From NCBI RefSeq assembly GCF_000295955.2, contig NZ_ALXE01000029.1, forward strand, positions 1-64,000: a stretch of DNA of 64,000 nucleotides, in the 5' to 3' direction. The translations under genes were made by a program, and so were the position numbers. The notes beneath the pieces were generated by a model. The model worked only from the letters and a program-made list of their open reading frames with translations, was not told where the DNA came from and ran no database searches. This document shows positions 8,820 through 17,700 of the stretch, in pieces (within the stretch, counting starts at the first letter, position 1; each line of letters starts with the position of its first letter). This stretch comes from Pantoea sp. A4. Lineage in GTDB: Bacteria > Pseudomonadota > Gammaproteobacteria > Enterobacterales > Enterobacteriaceae.

Positions 8820-8838
8820 GCCGGTTTGTAGGTTGAAT

Positions 8839-8861
8839 ACGGGGAGCCATGAGCTCCCCGT
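8839..8861. terminator. Bidirectional hairpin between convergent genes
   Basis: A perfect 9-bp stem (ACGGGGAGC / GCTCCCCGT) with a 5-base loop lies in the 47-base gap between the permease and hydrolase stops. Flanking T content is modest on both sides. Confidence 0.65.
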
Positions 8862-8866
8862 TGTGA

Positions 8867-9688
8867 TTACAGCTTGTTCAGGAATGCCAGCAGATCGGCA
8901 TTCAGCGCATCAGCATGGGTTAACGCAAAACCGTGCGGGCCGTTTTCATAGATTTTCAGCTCAGAGCCTTTGATCAGCGCATGTGCCAGCTTGCCGGTGG
9001 CTTCAAATGGCACGATCTGGTCGTTGCTGCCGTGAATGATCAGGGTAGGAACATCCACTTTTGCCAGGTCTGGACGGAAGTCGGTTTCCGCGAAGGCGGT
9101 GACGCAATCCAGGGTGCCTTTTAAAGAGGCCAGCAGCGCGATGTTCAGCGTCTGGGTCAGTGCACCTTCAGAAACGGTTTGACCGGCGTTGGTGCCATAG
9201 AATGGCGTTGCAAAATCTTTGATGAACTGGGCACGATCTTTACGCAGGCCGGCTTTAATGCCGTCAAAGACCGACATATCAACACCTTCCGGGTGATCGG
9301 CAGTTTTACCAAAGATCGGGGTGACAGCACCCAGTAAGGCCAGTGCTTTAACCCGTGCAGTGCCATAGGTTCCGATATAGCGGCTGACGTCACCGCCGCC
9401 CATTGAGAAGCCGACCAGCGTCACATCGTTGAGATCCAGCGCGGTGATCAGATCGTTAATGTCAGAAGCGAAGGTATCGTAGTTGTACCCTTCCCACGGT
9501 TGCTCTGAACGACCAAAGCCGCGACGGTCAAACGCAATCACACGGTAGCCATTTTCCGCGAGGAAATTGAGCTGGCTGTCCCACATATCCGCATCCAGCG
9601 GCCAGCCATGGCTGAACAGAACCGGTTGGCCCTTGCCCCAGTCTTTGTAATAAATCTGCGTACCATCCTGCGTTTTAATCGTGCTCAT
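8867..9688 (-). CDS. Alpha/beta hydrolase, non-heme chloroperoxidase/esterase type
   Basis: A cytosolic protein of 273 residues without signal peptide. It has the HGWP oxyanion loop, the nucleophile elbow GFSMGG (Ser95), the acid in HGSNDQIVPF and the His in GPHGF. This is the cofactor-free haloperoxidase/aryl esterase subgroup; many members act as esterases or perhydrolases. It is the last of a row of minus-strand genes after an MFS exporter, but is separated from it by 57 bases, so shared transcription is possible. Natural substrate unknown. Confidence 0.88.
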   Translation of the reverse strand: MSTIKTQDGTQIYYKDWGKGQPVLFSHGWPLDADMWDSQLNFLAENGYRVIAFDRRGFGRSEQPWEGYNYDTFASDINDLITALDLNDVTLVGFSMGGGDVSRYIGTYGTARVKALALLGAVTPIFGKTADHPEGVDMSVFDGIKAGLRKDRAQFIKDFATPFYGTNAGQTVSEGALTQTLNIALLASLKGTLDCVTAFAETDFRPDLAKVDVPTLIIHGSNDQIVPFEATGKLAHALIKGSELKIYENGPHGFALTHADALNADLLAFLNKL

Positions 9689-9745
9689 AGTAAGACCCTT
9701 ATGATGTGAAAAAAATAGTGCCCATGGTTAGAAAAGCGTAGTCGG

Positions 9746-11374
9746 TTAATGCGGCGCAACCAGATAACGTACCACCGGCGGGGTTTCCGACAGGTGAAAC
9801 TCCTGGGTTCGGCGCTGAATTTTGCAGTCGTTAACCGTGTAGCGCTCCAGCTGGCGCATGTGCTCAATCCACGAATTGACGATAAAGCTTTCGACGAATG
9901 TCCCAGGTCGGGCGACATCCTCATAAATTCCCCAACTGATGGCACCACTGCGGCGGCGCACGCGGCGCATCTCCTGCATGCAGCGGATAAAGGCGTGGGT
10001 GTTCTCTTCTGCCACCTGATACTCATAGCTGACCATCACCGGGCCACGGTCATGATGGCCTTTGATTTCCGGTAACGCCTGTTGCAGGTGTGTACTCAGG
10101 TCGAGATCCAGATCGGGGTCTTTATCCAGCCGCCAGCGCAGCACGGTGGTGCTGGCTAACAACATGCCCACGGTTGCGATCAACAGAGACGTTGGGATCG
10201 AGTAGTGGGAAGCCAGTTGGCCCCAGATGGCGCTGCCCAGCGTCATTGAACCAAAGAACAGACTAAGGTAGACCGCCAGTGCTCGCGCTTTTACCCATTT
10301 AGCCGCGCTGCGTTGCGCACCAAGGTTGAGTGTGGAGAGCACGATAATCCAGGCGAAGCCGGTGAAGAATTCGCAGGCATTAAGCAGCCAGAAATGGCGC
10401 ACGTAGGCCAGCGCCAGCATGGTGGCGGCAAACAGGATGCTGGCAGCCACCATCAGTTGGTCGGCATTCAGCTTTTTACGCATCCGTGGCAGCAGCACCG
10501 CACCAGTAATGGCTCCGATACCAATGCAGGCCAGCATGATGCCGTAACCCCCAGGACCAAGGCCAAGTTCGCGACGTGCCACCAGGGGCAACAGTGCCCA
10601 GCCTGCGCTGCCAAACAGGAAAAAGGCTACGGTTCGTACCAGCACGTTACGTAATACCGGCGCGGCATGCACATAGCGGATCCCGGCACGCACCGCCGGG
10701 AAGAAGTGCTCCGGTGGCAGATGCTGCACGTTGGGTTCCGCTTTCCAGCGGTAAAGCACCCAGGCTACCCCCAACACCGAGAGGGCATTAAGGGCGAACA
10801 CCAACCAGGGAGAGGCGAAGGACAGCACCAATCCCCCCAGCGCTGGGCCGATGGCGCGGCTGATGTTAATTCCCAGCGAGTTAAGGGCAATCGCCGGACC
10901 TAGCTGCGATTTGCTCACCAGGTCTGGCACCACGGCCTGGAAGGGCGGTGAGCTCATCGCCGCGCCGGTGCTGAGCAGAAACGCGGCTGCCAGTAACACC
11001 AGCGGTGTGATATGGCCGGTAAAGGAGAGTACCGCCAGGCCCGCCGCCGCAATAAAGACCCAAACCTGGGAAAACAGCAGGTATTTACGGCGATCGACAA
11101 TATCGGCCATCACGCCGGAAGGCAGGGCAAACAGGAACATCGGCAAACTGCCCGCGGCCTGGACAAGCGCGACCGCAAGAGGATCGGCACTCAGCGAGAG
11201 CATTGTCCAGTTCACGCCCACATCATTCATCCATGAACCCACGTTGGAAACAACGGTGGCAATCCATAGCATACGAAACACGCGTTGGCTTAACGGTGCC
11301 CAGGGGGAGGCATGAGATGCCGCCACAGGGGGTTCTTCAGGTGTTGTCAGGTGTAGATCATTGGCCTGGGTCAT
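9746..11374 (-). CDS. MFS transporter (EntS-like) fused to a C-terminal soluble domain
   Basis: A protein of 542 residues. Residues 25-430 hold about 12 membrane helices of the MFS_3/DUF894 type that includes the enterobactin exporter EntS (WIATVVSNVGSWMNDVG, ADIVDRRKYLLFSQ). The last 110 residues are soluble and rich in charged residues (GPVMVSYEYQVAEENTHAF, then SWIEHMRQLERYTV), resembling the ferredoxin-like fold of antibiotic-biosynthesis-monooxygenase proteins. GGAGG precedes the ATG. It lies downstream of an amidohydrolase on the same strand. Probably an exporter of a small metabolite; the role of the fused domain is unknown. Confidence 0.83.
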   Translation of the reverse strand: MTQANDLHLTTPEEPPVAASHASPWAPLSQRVFRMLWIATVVSNVGSWMNDVGVNWTMLSLSADPLAVALVQAAGSLPMFLFALPSGVMADIVDRRKYLLFSQVWVFIAAAGLAVLSFTGHITPLVLLAAAFLLSTGAAMSSPPFQAVVPDLVSKSQLGPAIALNSLGINISRAIGPALGGLVLSFASPWLVFALNALSVLGVAWVLYRWKAEPNVQHLPPEHFFPAVRAGIRYVHAAPVLRNVLVRTVAFFLFGSAGWALLPLVARRELGLGPGGYGIMLACIGIGAITGAVLLPRMRKKLNADQLMVAASILFAATMLALAYVRHFWLLNACEFFTGFAWIIVLSTLNLGAQRSAAKWVKARALAVYLSLFFGSMTLGSAIWGQLASHYSIPTSLLIATVGMLLASTTVLRWRLDKDPDLDLDLSTHLQQALPEIKGHHDRGPVMVSYEYQVAEENTHAFIRCMQEMRRVRRRSGAISWGIYEDVARPGTFVESFIVNSWIEHMRQLERYTVNDCKIQRRTQEFHLSETPPVVRYLVAPH

Positions 11375-11468
11375 GCTCAGGCTCCTCCCGTGAGGTGTTA
11401 GCAGTAATGGCGGCGGGAAAATAGCCCCGGACAGGCGGGGCTAAAACAGGTCATGATTTAGTGAAATC

Positions 11469-13346
11469 TTAGAAGGCAAAGCAGCTACAGCCCAGCGCAC
11501 CCCAGAAAGCCGTATCATCCGATACCGGGACATCCGAACGACGCGCAATGTCGTGCTGATGGCTATGGACGCCACATGGACCACTGCAATGATGCACTTG
11601 GGTTTGTAAGCCGACACGGGTTGCCCCCGTCGGTGGCGCGCTGCGGTAGTGGCCTGGTACTTTAACGACCGGAGACCAGTCCGGGAGCACCGGCAGTGAA
11701 GGAGGCGCTTCGCCGTTAAAGCGGCCTGCGGCATAGACCACGTTGCCGTCTACCACGGTGAGGACGGATTCAATGCCTTTGATCTCCTCTTCCGGAACAC
11801 GGAAATAGTCTTTGCTCAACACCGCAAGGTCGGCTAATTGCCCCACTTTTATCTGGCCTTTCTTGCCCTGTTCGCTGGAGAACCAGGCGCTGCCCTGGGT
11901 CCAGAGCATCAGTGCGGTATCGCGATCGAGGCGGGCATTCACGTCATACATCTGCATGCCGCCGACGGTGCGACCGGAAACCAACCAGTAGAGCGCGGTC
12001 CACGGGTTGTAGCTGGCGACACGGGTGGCATCGGTGCCAAGGCCAACCGGCACACCGGTTTCCAGCATGCGCGCAACCGGCGGCGTATGACGCGTCGCTT
12101 CAATCCCGTAACGTTCGGCAAAATATTCACCCTGGAACGCCATACGGTGCTGTACGGCAATACCGCCGCCCAGGGCTTTGATGCGGTCAATATTCTTCTG
12201 CGTCACGGTTTCCGCATGATCGAAGAACCAGTGCAGCCCGTTGAAAGGAATATCGCGATCGACTTTCTCAAAGACGTCCAACATCTGGCTGATTGATTCG
12301 TCATAGGTGGCGTGTAAACGGAATGGCCAGCGATGCTCAACCAGATGACGTACTACACGTTCCAGCTCATCTTCCATACCCGGCGCCAGATCGGGGCGCG
12401 GTTCAAGGAAGTCTTCAAAGTCAGCGGCGGAGAACACCAACATCTCACCGGCACCGTTGTGGCGGAAGTAGTCGCTGCCCTGGCCTGGCGTTAGCATATC
12501 TGTCCACTTCTCAAAGTCCTCCAGTTCATGACCGGGGCGCTGAGTAAACAGGTTGTAGGCAATGCGAATCGTCATCTGCTTTTCCGCGTGCAGATGGGCA
12601 ATCACTTCATAGTCATCAGGATAGTTCTGGAAGCCGCCACCGGCATCAATCGCGCTGGTTAACCCCAGACGATTAAGCTCACGCATAAACTGACGCGTTG
12701 AGTTGATTTGCAATTCCAGTGGGAGTTTGGGGCCTTTTGCCAACGTGGCGTAGAGGATCATCGCATTCGGGCGCGCAATCAGCATTCCGGTTGGGTTGCC
12801 ATTGCTGTCGCGTTGGATTTCGCCCCCTGGTGGGTTAGGGGTGTCTTTGGTGTAACCCACCACGTTTAACGCCGCGCGGTTGAGCAAGGCACGATCATAA
12901 AGGTGCAGGATGAATACCGGGGTATCTGGCGCGGCTTCGTTGATCTCATCCAGCGTAGGCATACGGCGTTCAGCGAACTGGAATTCGGTCCAGCCACCCA
13001 CCACGCGCACCCACTGCGGTGAAGGCGTCCGTAATGCCTGCTCTTTTAACATGCGCAAGGCATCGGCCAGAGAGGGAACCCCTTCCCAGCGCAGCTCAAG
13101 GTTATAGTTCAGCCCACCGCGAATCAGGTGCAGGTGCGAGTCATTCAGACCCGGAATGGCCGCATGGCCCTGTAAATCAATCACGCGGGTGCCGGCACAG
13201 TGGTGCTGCATCGCTTCGGCCAGGGTGCCAACGGCGAGAAATTTGCCGTCACGAATGGCAACGGCATCCGCCTGCGGATTCTCGCGGTCAACGGTGTGAA
13301 ACTGACCATTGGTCAGAATCAGTTCTGCTTTACCAAGCTCAACCAT
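11469..13346 (-). CDS. YtcJ-like metal-dependent amidohydrolase
   Basis: A protein of 625 residues of the amidohydrolase 3 family: metal-binding HLHL (NDSHLHLIRGG), HWFFDHAE and the C-terminal metal Asp region GLGTDATRVASYNPW, framed by the small beta-sandwich (LILTNGQFHTVD, LAVLSKDYF). Such enzymes hydrolyse C-N bonds. AAGGAG lies 6 bases before ATG 13346; an upstream in-frame ATG lacks one. The extreme C-terminus is unusual: HHCSGPCGVHSHQHD, then GALGCSCFAF, giving four Cys and several His that could bind a second metal. It is divergent from an isochorismatase-like hydrolase. Confidence 0.85.
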   Translation of the reverse strand: MVELGKAELILTNGQFHTVDRENPQADAVAIRDGKFLAVGTLAEAMQHHCAGTRVIDLQGHAAIPGLNDSHLHLIRGGLNYNLELRWEGVPSLADALRMLKEQALRTPSPQWVRVVGGWTEFQFAERRMPTLDEINEAAPDTPVFILHLYDRALLNRAALNVVGYTKDTPNPPGGEIQRDSNGNPTGMLIARPNAMILYATLAKGPKLPLELQINSTRQFMRELNRLGLTSAIDAGGGFQNYPDDYEVIAHLHAEKQMTIRIAYNLFTQRPGHELEDFEKWTDMLTPGQGSDYFRHNGAGEMLVFSAADFEDFLEPRPDLAPGMEDELERVVRHLVEHRWPFRLHATYDESISQMLDVFEKVDRDIPFNGLHWFFDHAETVTQKNIDRIKALGGGIAVQHRMAFQGEYFAERYGIEATRHTPPVARMLETGVPVGLGTDATRVASYNPWTALYWLVSGRTVGGMQMYDVNARLDRDTALMLWTQGSAWFSSEQGKKGQIKVGQLADLAVLSKDYFRVPEEEIKGIESVLTVVDGNVVYAAGRFNGEAPPSLPVLPDWSPVVKVPGHYRSAPPTGATRVGLQTQVHHCSGPCGVHSHQHDIARRSDVPVSDDTAFWGALGCSCFAF

Positions 13347-13599
13347 AACTTCTCCTTGCTGATAGTGAAATAAGGCGGGCAGTCGCGAGAACAACAACCG
13401 AGGCACACCTGAATGGGGAGAATTATTGGCAGGCGGCGGATTCAGCGTCTAGTTATACAAAAGTATAGGTATACACCTGGATAATACCCGGCGTGTTGAA
13501 TGCCCCCTACACTGCAATCAGGCAGTGGGGTGCCGTTATGCCCACTGTTGTTGCTGGTTTTAAGGACATCCTTTTTCATCAACCTTATTGGGTAAACGC

Positions 13600-14292
13600 A
13601 TGACTAACGCAAAACTTGAAGTACTGACCCCGCATAACAGCCAGATTATTTTTATCGATCATCAACCGCAAATGGCGTTTGGCGTCCAGTCGATTGACCG
13701 CCAGGTGCTGAAAAACAATACGGTAGCGTTAGCCAAAGCAGCACAGGTATTTAATATCCCCGCCATTCTGACCACGGTTGAGACCGAGAGCTTCTCTGGC
13801 AATACCTATCCGGAACTGCTGGACGTGTTTCCAGGTCAAGACATTCTGGAACGCACCTCCATGAACTCCTGGGATGACCAGAAAGTGCGTGATGCCCTGG
13901 CAGCGAATGGCCGGAAAAAAGTGGTTGTCGCCGGTTTGTGGACCGAAGTCTGTAACAACAGCTTCGCGCTGTGCGCCATGCTTGAAGGCGATTATGAAAT
14001 TTACATGGTCGCAGATGCTTCAGGCGGCACCTCGAAAGAAGCCCATGACTACGCGATGCAGCGTATGATCCAGGCGGGCGTGATCCCGGTAACCTGGCAG
14101 CAAGTTATGCTGGAATGGCAGCGTGACTGGGCACACCGCGAAACCTATGATGCCGTCATGGATATCGTGAAAACGCACTCGGGCGCGTACGGCATGGGCG
14201 TAGATTATGCCTACACCATGGTGCATAAAGCGCCTTCGCGCCAGACCAGTGAGCATCGCACGCTGGCTCCGGTTGCGGCACCCGTGCGTTAA
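13600..14292 (+). CDS. Isochorismatase-like (cysteine) hydrolase, YcaC type
   Basis: A protein of 230 residues of the isochorismatase-like hydrolase family. Asp in IFIDHQPQM, the segment ERTSMNSWDD and nucleophile Cys in GLWTEVCNNSFAL give the family's catalytic positions and match the YcaC subgroup. ATG 13600 starts at the family boundary; a TTG lies 12 bases upstream and neither has a strong ribosome site. Divergent from the amidohydrolase across a 250-base region, so the two hydrolases may act on the same amide or carbamoyl compound. Substrate unknown. Confidence 0.85.
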   Translation: MTNAKLEVLTPHNSQIIFIDHQPQMAFGVQSIDRQVLKNNTVALAKAAQVFNIPAILTTVETESFSGNTYPELLDVFPGQDILERTSMNSWDDQKVRDALAANGRKKVVVAGLWTEVCNNSFALCAMLEGDYEIYMVADASGGTSKEAHDYAMQRMIQAGVIPVTWQQVMLEWQRDWAHRETYDAVMDIVKTHSGAYGMGVDYAYTMVHKAPSRQTSEHRTLAPVAAPVR

Positions 14293-14306
14293 GTTGTGAC
14301 GTGACG

Positions 14307-14335
14307 GCTTCCAGGACGTTGCACCACCTGGAAGC
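14307..14335 (+). terminator. Hairpin between hydrolase and receiver gene
   Basis: A 9-bp perfect stem (GCTTCCAGG / CCTGGAAGC) with an 11-base loop starts 15 bases after the hydrolase stop. No T tract follows, so it may attenuate or protect RNA rather than terminate fully. Confidence 0.4.
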
Positions 14336-14373
14336 TTCGGTATGCTGGAGAGTGAATCGTTCAGGGAGGTGTC

Positions 14374-14757
14374 ATGCAGCAGGTAGCTCGAATTGTTATT
14401 GTCGATGACGATCGCGCCGTTCGTCACGGGCTGAGTAACCTGCTGGCGGCAGAAGGCTATCAACCGCAGCTATATGACTGTGGTGAAGCTTTGCTGGCGG
14501 ATAGCACCGTGCTGCAAGACACCGCACTGATGCTGCTGGATATTTCTCTCAGCGGCATCAGTGGCTTTGAACTCTACCGAACGCTGGCTGAAGGTGAGAG
14601 ACCACCCCCGCCAGTGATTTTTCTTTCCGGCCACGGGGGTGAAAATATGTTGTGGTATGCCCAACACCTGGGTGCCATCACATGGCTCCCGAAGCCGATT
14701 GATGTAGAGTTACTGCTAAGTCATATTCGACAGTGCATTGAGGCAGGAGAGGCATGA
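14374..14757 (+). CDS. Stand-alone response-regulator receiver domain
   Basis: A protein of 127 residues consisting only of a receiver domain: acidic pocket DDD (11-13), phosphoacceptor Asp56 (LLDISLSG), Ser in FLSGHG and Lys107 (LPKPID). No output domain. AGGGAGG precedes the ATG. It overlaps the giant sensor kinase by ATGA, so the pair is translationally coupled and the receiver probably relays or drains phosphoryl groups from that kinase. Confidence 0.92.
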   Translation: MQQVARIVIVDDDRAVRHGLSNLLAAEGYQPQLYDCGEALLADSTVLQDTALMLLDISLSGISGFELYRTLAEGERPPPPVIFLSGHGGENMLWYAQHLGAITWLPKPIDVELLLSHIRQCIEAGEA

Positions 14758-17700
14758 AGACACTGGATTTCTCAATCTACTCCCACGATGCACACCGACA
14801 GCAGGTGACATTACTCTCTGAGGATATGCACTACACGCTTATCGCTCAGGAGGGCGGGATTGCCTGGTCCAGCGCGACCGATCCCGTTTCCGGGCATCGT
14901 TTGATCCTTGCTACCGCAGCAAGCGAGGCGAATGTCGAGCAAATCACACCGCTGTTACGGCATGAGTATGCGCTGCGAGACAGTATCTCCGGGCGCTGGG
15001 CACTGCTGCCGCTGGCCTACACTTTTTATCATGGGCAGTTCGCGCTGCTTTATCCGTGGTTTCACTACCAAACGCTCCAGGCATACATCGGCATTCCGGC
15101 ACGCACCGCACATGAGTTTATCGATCTTGCCTTACGCTTGTGCCTGCCATTACAGCAACTACACCGCCACGGCATGATTCATGGTGACATCAAGCCAGGT
15201 AATTTTTTTCATCAGGAAGAGGGTGGCTGGCGGCTGGCCGGATTTGGACTTGCCAGTGAAACATCGCAGCTGGTGCCACAGATGCGCTGGCCTGGCGCGG
15301 GTGGCACGCTGGCTTATATGTCCCCTGAGCATACCGGGCGTACCCGACGTGTGCTGAGTTATGCTAGCGATCTCTACAGTTTTGGCATTGTATTGTACGA
15401 GCTGTTAACCGGTTCGCTGCCTTTTGCACCCAGTGAAGGCAGCGCAGCAGAATGGATGCATTGTCACATTGCATCGGAACCGCGCCCACCCCATGAACTC
15501 CTGCCAGATATCCCGGTAATGTTATCTGCGGTGGTGTTACGCCTGCTGACCAAACTACCCGAGCACCGCTATCAATCGGTGGAGGGGCTGATGGCCGATC
15601 TTGAGCGTTGCCAGAACATGTTGCAGCTGCAGGGGGAAATTGCCCCCTTTATTCCCGCCCAGCAGGACTACCGCACGGATGATCTTGCCATGCCGTTGCC
15701 GGGGGGCGCGGATACCGATCTGCACACGATTACCGGGCGGTGGCAGCAAGTAAAAACCAGCGGCAGTCCGGCACTGGTGTTGATCGAAGGGGCGGAAGGC
15801 GTGGGGAAATCTGCCTTGATCTCCCGCGCGATAAAATCTCTCCAACAGCAAAATGCCCTGTTAGCTGTGGCGAAGGGCGACAGGTTATCCCCGATGCGCC
15901 CCTATGCCGTGGTCACGATGGCCTTCCGTTCGCTGATCCTGCACTTGCTGGGTCAACCGGAAGCGGAAGTAAAGCGCTGGAAGCTGCGTATCACCCGTTC
16001 CCTTGGCAGCGATATCGATCTGGCGCTAGCGCTGTTGCCGGAGCTTGGCGCGTTGCTGGAGTCTGCACCTGCTGCCACTGAACACGGCTTTACTGAAGAT
16101 CAGACCCGCTTTAGTCGCATGGTACTCTGCCTGATTAAAGCGCTCACCCGTCAGGATCAGCCCCTGGCGATTATCGTGGATGATTTTCATCACGCCGATG
16201 CTGCCAGCCGACAACTGCTGATGTTGCTGCTTAGCCATAGCAAAGTGGTGCCGCTGTTACTGTTGGTGGCTGTGCGGGATGGCATGGAGGAGACGCGACG
16301 TCAGCTTGTGCAGTCGGGTTCCGGGCCCTGTGTGATTACCCCGGATTTACTCTCAGTGAGCGCCATCGCCCATTGGCTGGCGCAGCGCGGTATTCTGGCC
16401 AGAGATGAACAACGTCAACTGGCACAGCTGATCCATACGCGAACCGGCGGTAATCCTCGCCTGGTGAGTGAGTTGTTCCGTTCGGCACTGGAAGAGGGCA
16501 CCATTCAGCGTGATAAAATCGCGGGTGGCTGGCTGATCGATTTTACCGCGCTGCATCAGCGCTCGGTCAGTGAACATATTGCCAGCATGGCGTTGGCGCA
16601 GCGCGATCGGCTGTCGGCACCTGCTGGTCAACTGTTAGCGACGTTGGCGGTTATCGGCCGTAAGGCCAGTGTGGCATTCACCGCCCGGCTCTCCGCACGC
16701 CCTGTTGAACAGGTGCAGGCACAGTTAGAGGAGATGGCTGGCCTGCACTTGTTAACCGTTACTCCAGAACAGTGGTTTTTTTCCCACGAACGTATCTTTG
16801 ATATGGCACTGGCACTGACGAATCTGGCGCAGCGTCAGCCCATTCAACTGCGGGCTGCGGTTTTGCTGCTGGAAGACTATGGCCGCCAGCCGCAGAGTGA
16901 AACGCTGGACCAGCTGCTTTATGCGCTCGCCGTTGCCGCAAATCTGGCGCGGGAGTCGGCTCAGCAGTCACAGTTTATTCAGGCCGGTATCACGGCTGTG
17001 CAGCAAGCTAAAGCACGCGGGGATTACCTTACCGCGTTGCGTTACCTGCATACGGTGCGTCAGCTGTGTTTGCCGGATGAAACAACGGTGCAGCTGCAGC
17101 TAGACCTGCTCCAGGCAGAATGTGAATTTCTGCTGGGTAATCTGGGTCAGGCCTGGGAACTTTGCCAACAGACGTTGCTGGCACCCGGCAGTTTGCGTGA
17201 CAAAGCTGTCGCGGCCTGCTTGCTGGCGGAAATCCAGATGCGGCAGTCCGATCTCTGGCTGGCTCTCGATACCATCATGGGGTGGTTAAAGGTGTTTGGC
17301 GAGCCACTGCATCGCCATCCCACCAGCGAAGAGTGTGATGCGGCGTGGCAAACATTGCAGTTGCTAACCGGGGACGATGCAGAAACGGCATTTTCCCGCC
17401 TTCCGGCTATCGAAAATGCCGATGTTGAGGCGCTGATCGCGCTGTTGAATAGCGCAGCGGTCTTTGCCACCTTCGCCTGTCCGCGCTTGCATTTCCTGCT
17501 GCTGTGCCGGATTTTAACCCTGACCCTGCAACACGGCCTGTGTGCAGCATCTTGTCCGGCCATGGCGTGGTTTGGGGTTTTGCTTGGGCATCGCTATGAG
17601 GCCTACAGCACGGGTTATCAGTACGCGCTGCTGGCGCGCAAACTGGTTAACACTCACGCTTACAACCGGGTCAAGGCACAAACCCTGCTGGCGCTGGACC

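Noticed and set aside
13450-13475. Possible fourth copy of the PadR-type box between the amidohydrolase and isochorismatase-like genes
   Set aside because: Only ATACCTA is shared; the core, right arm and promoter spacing differ.
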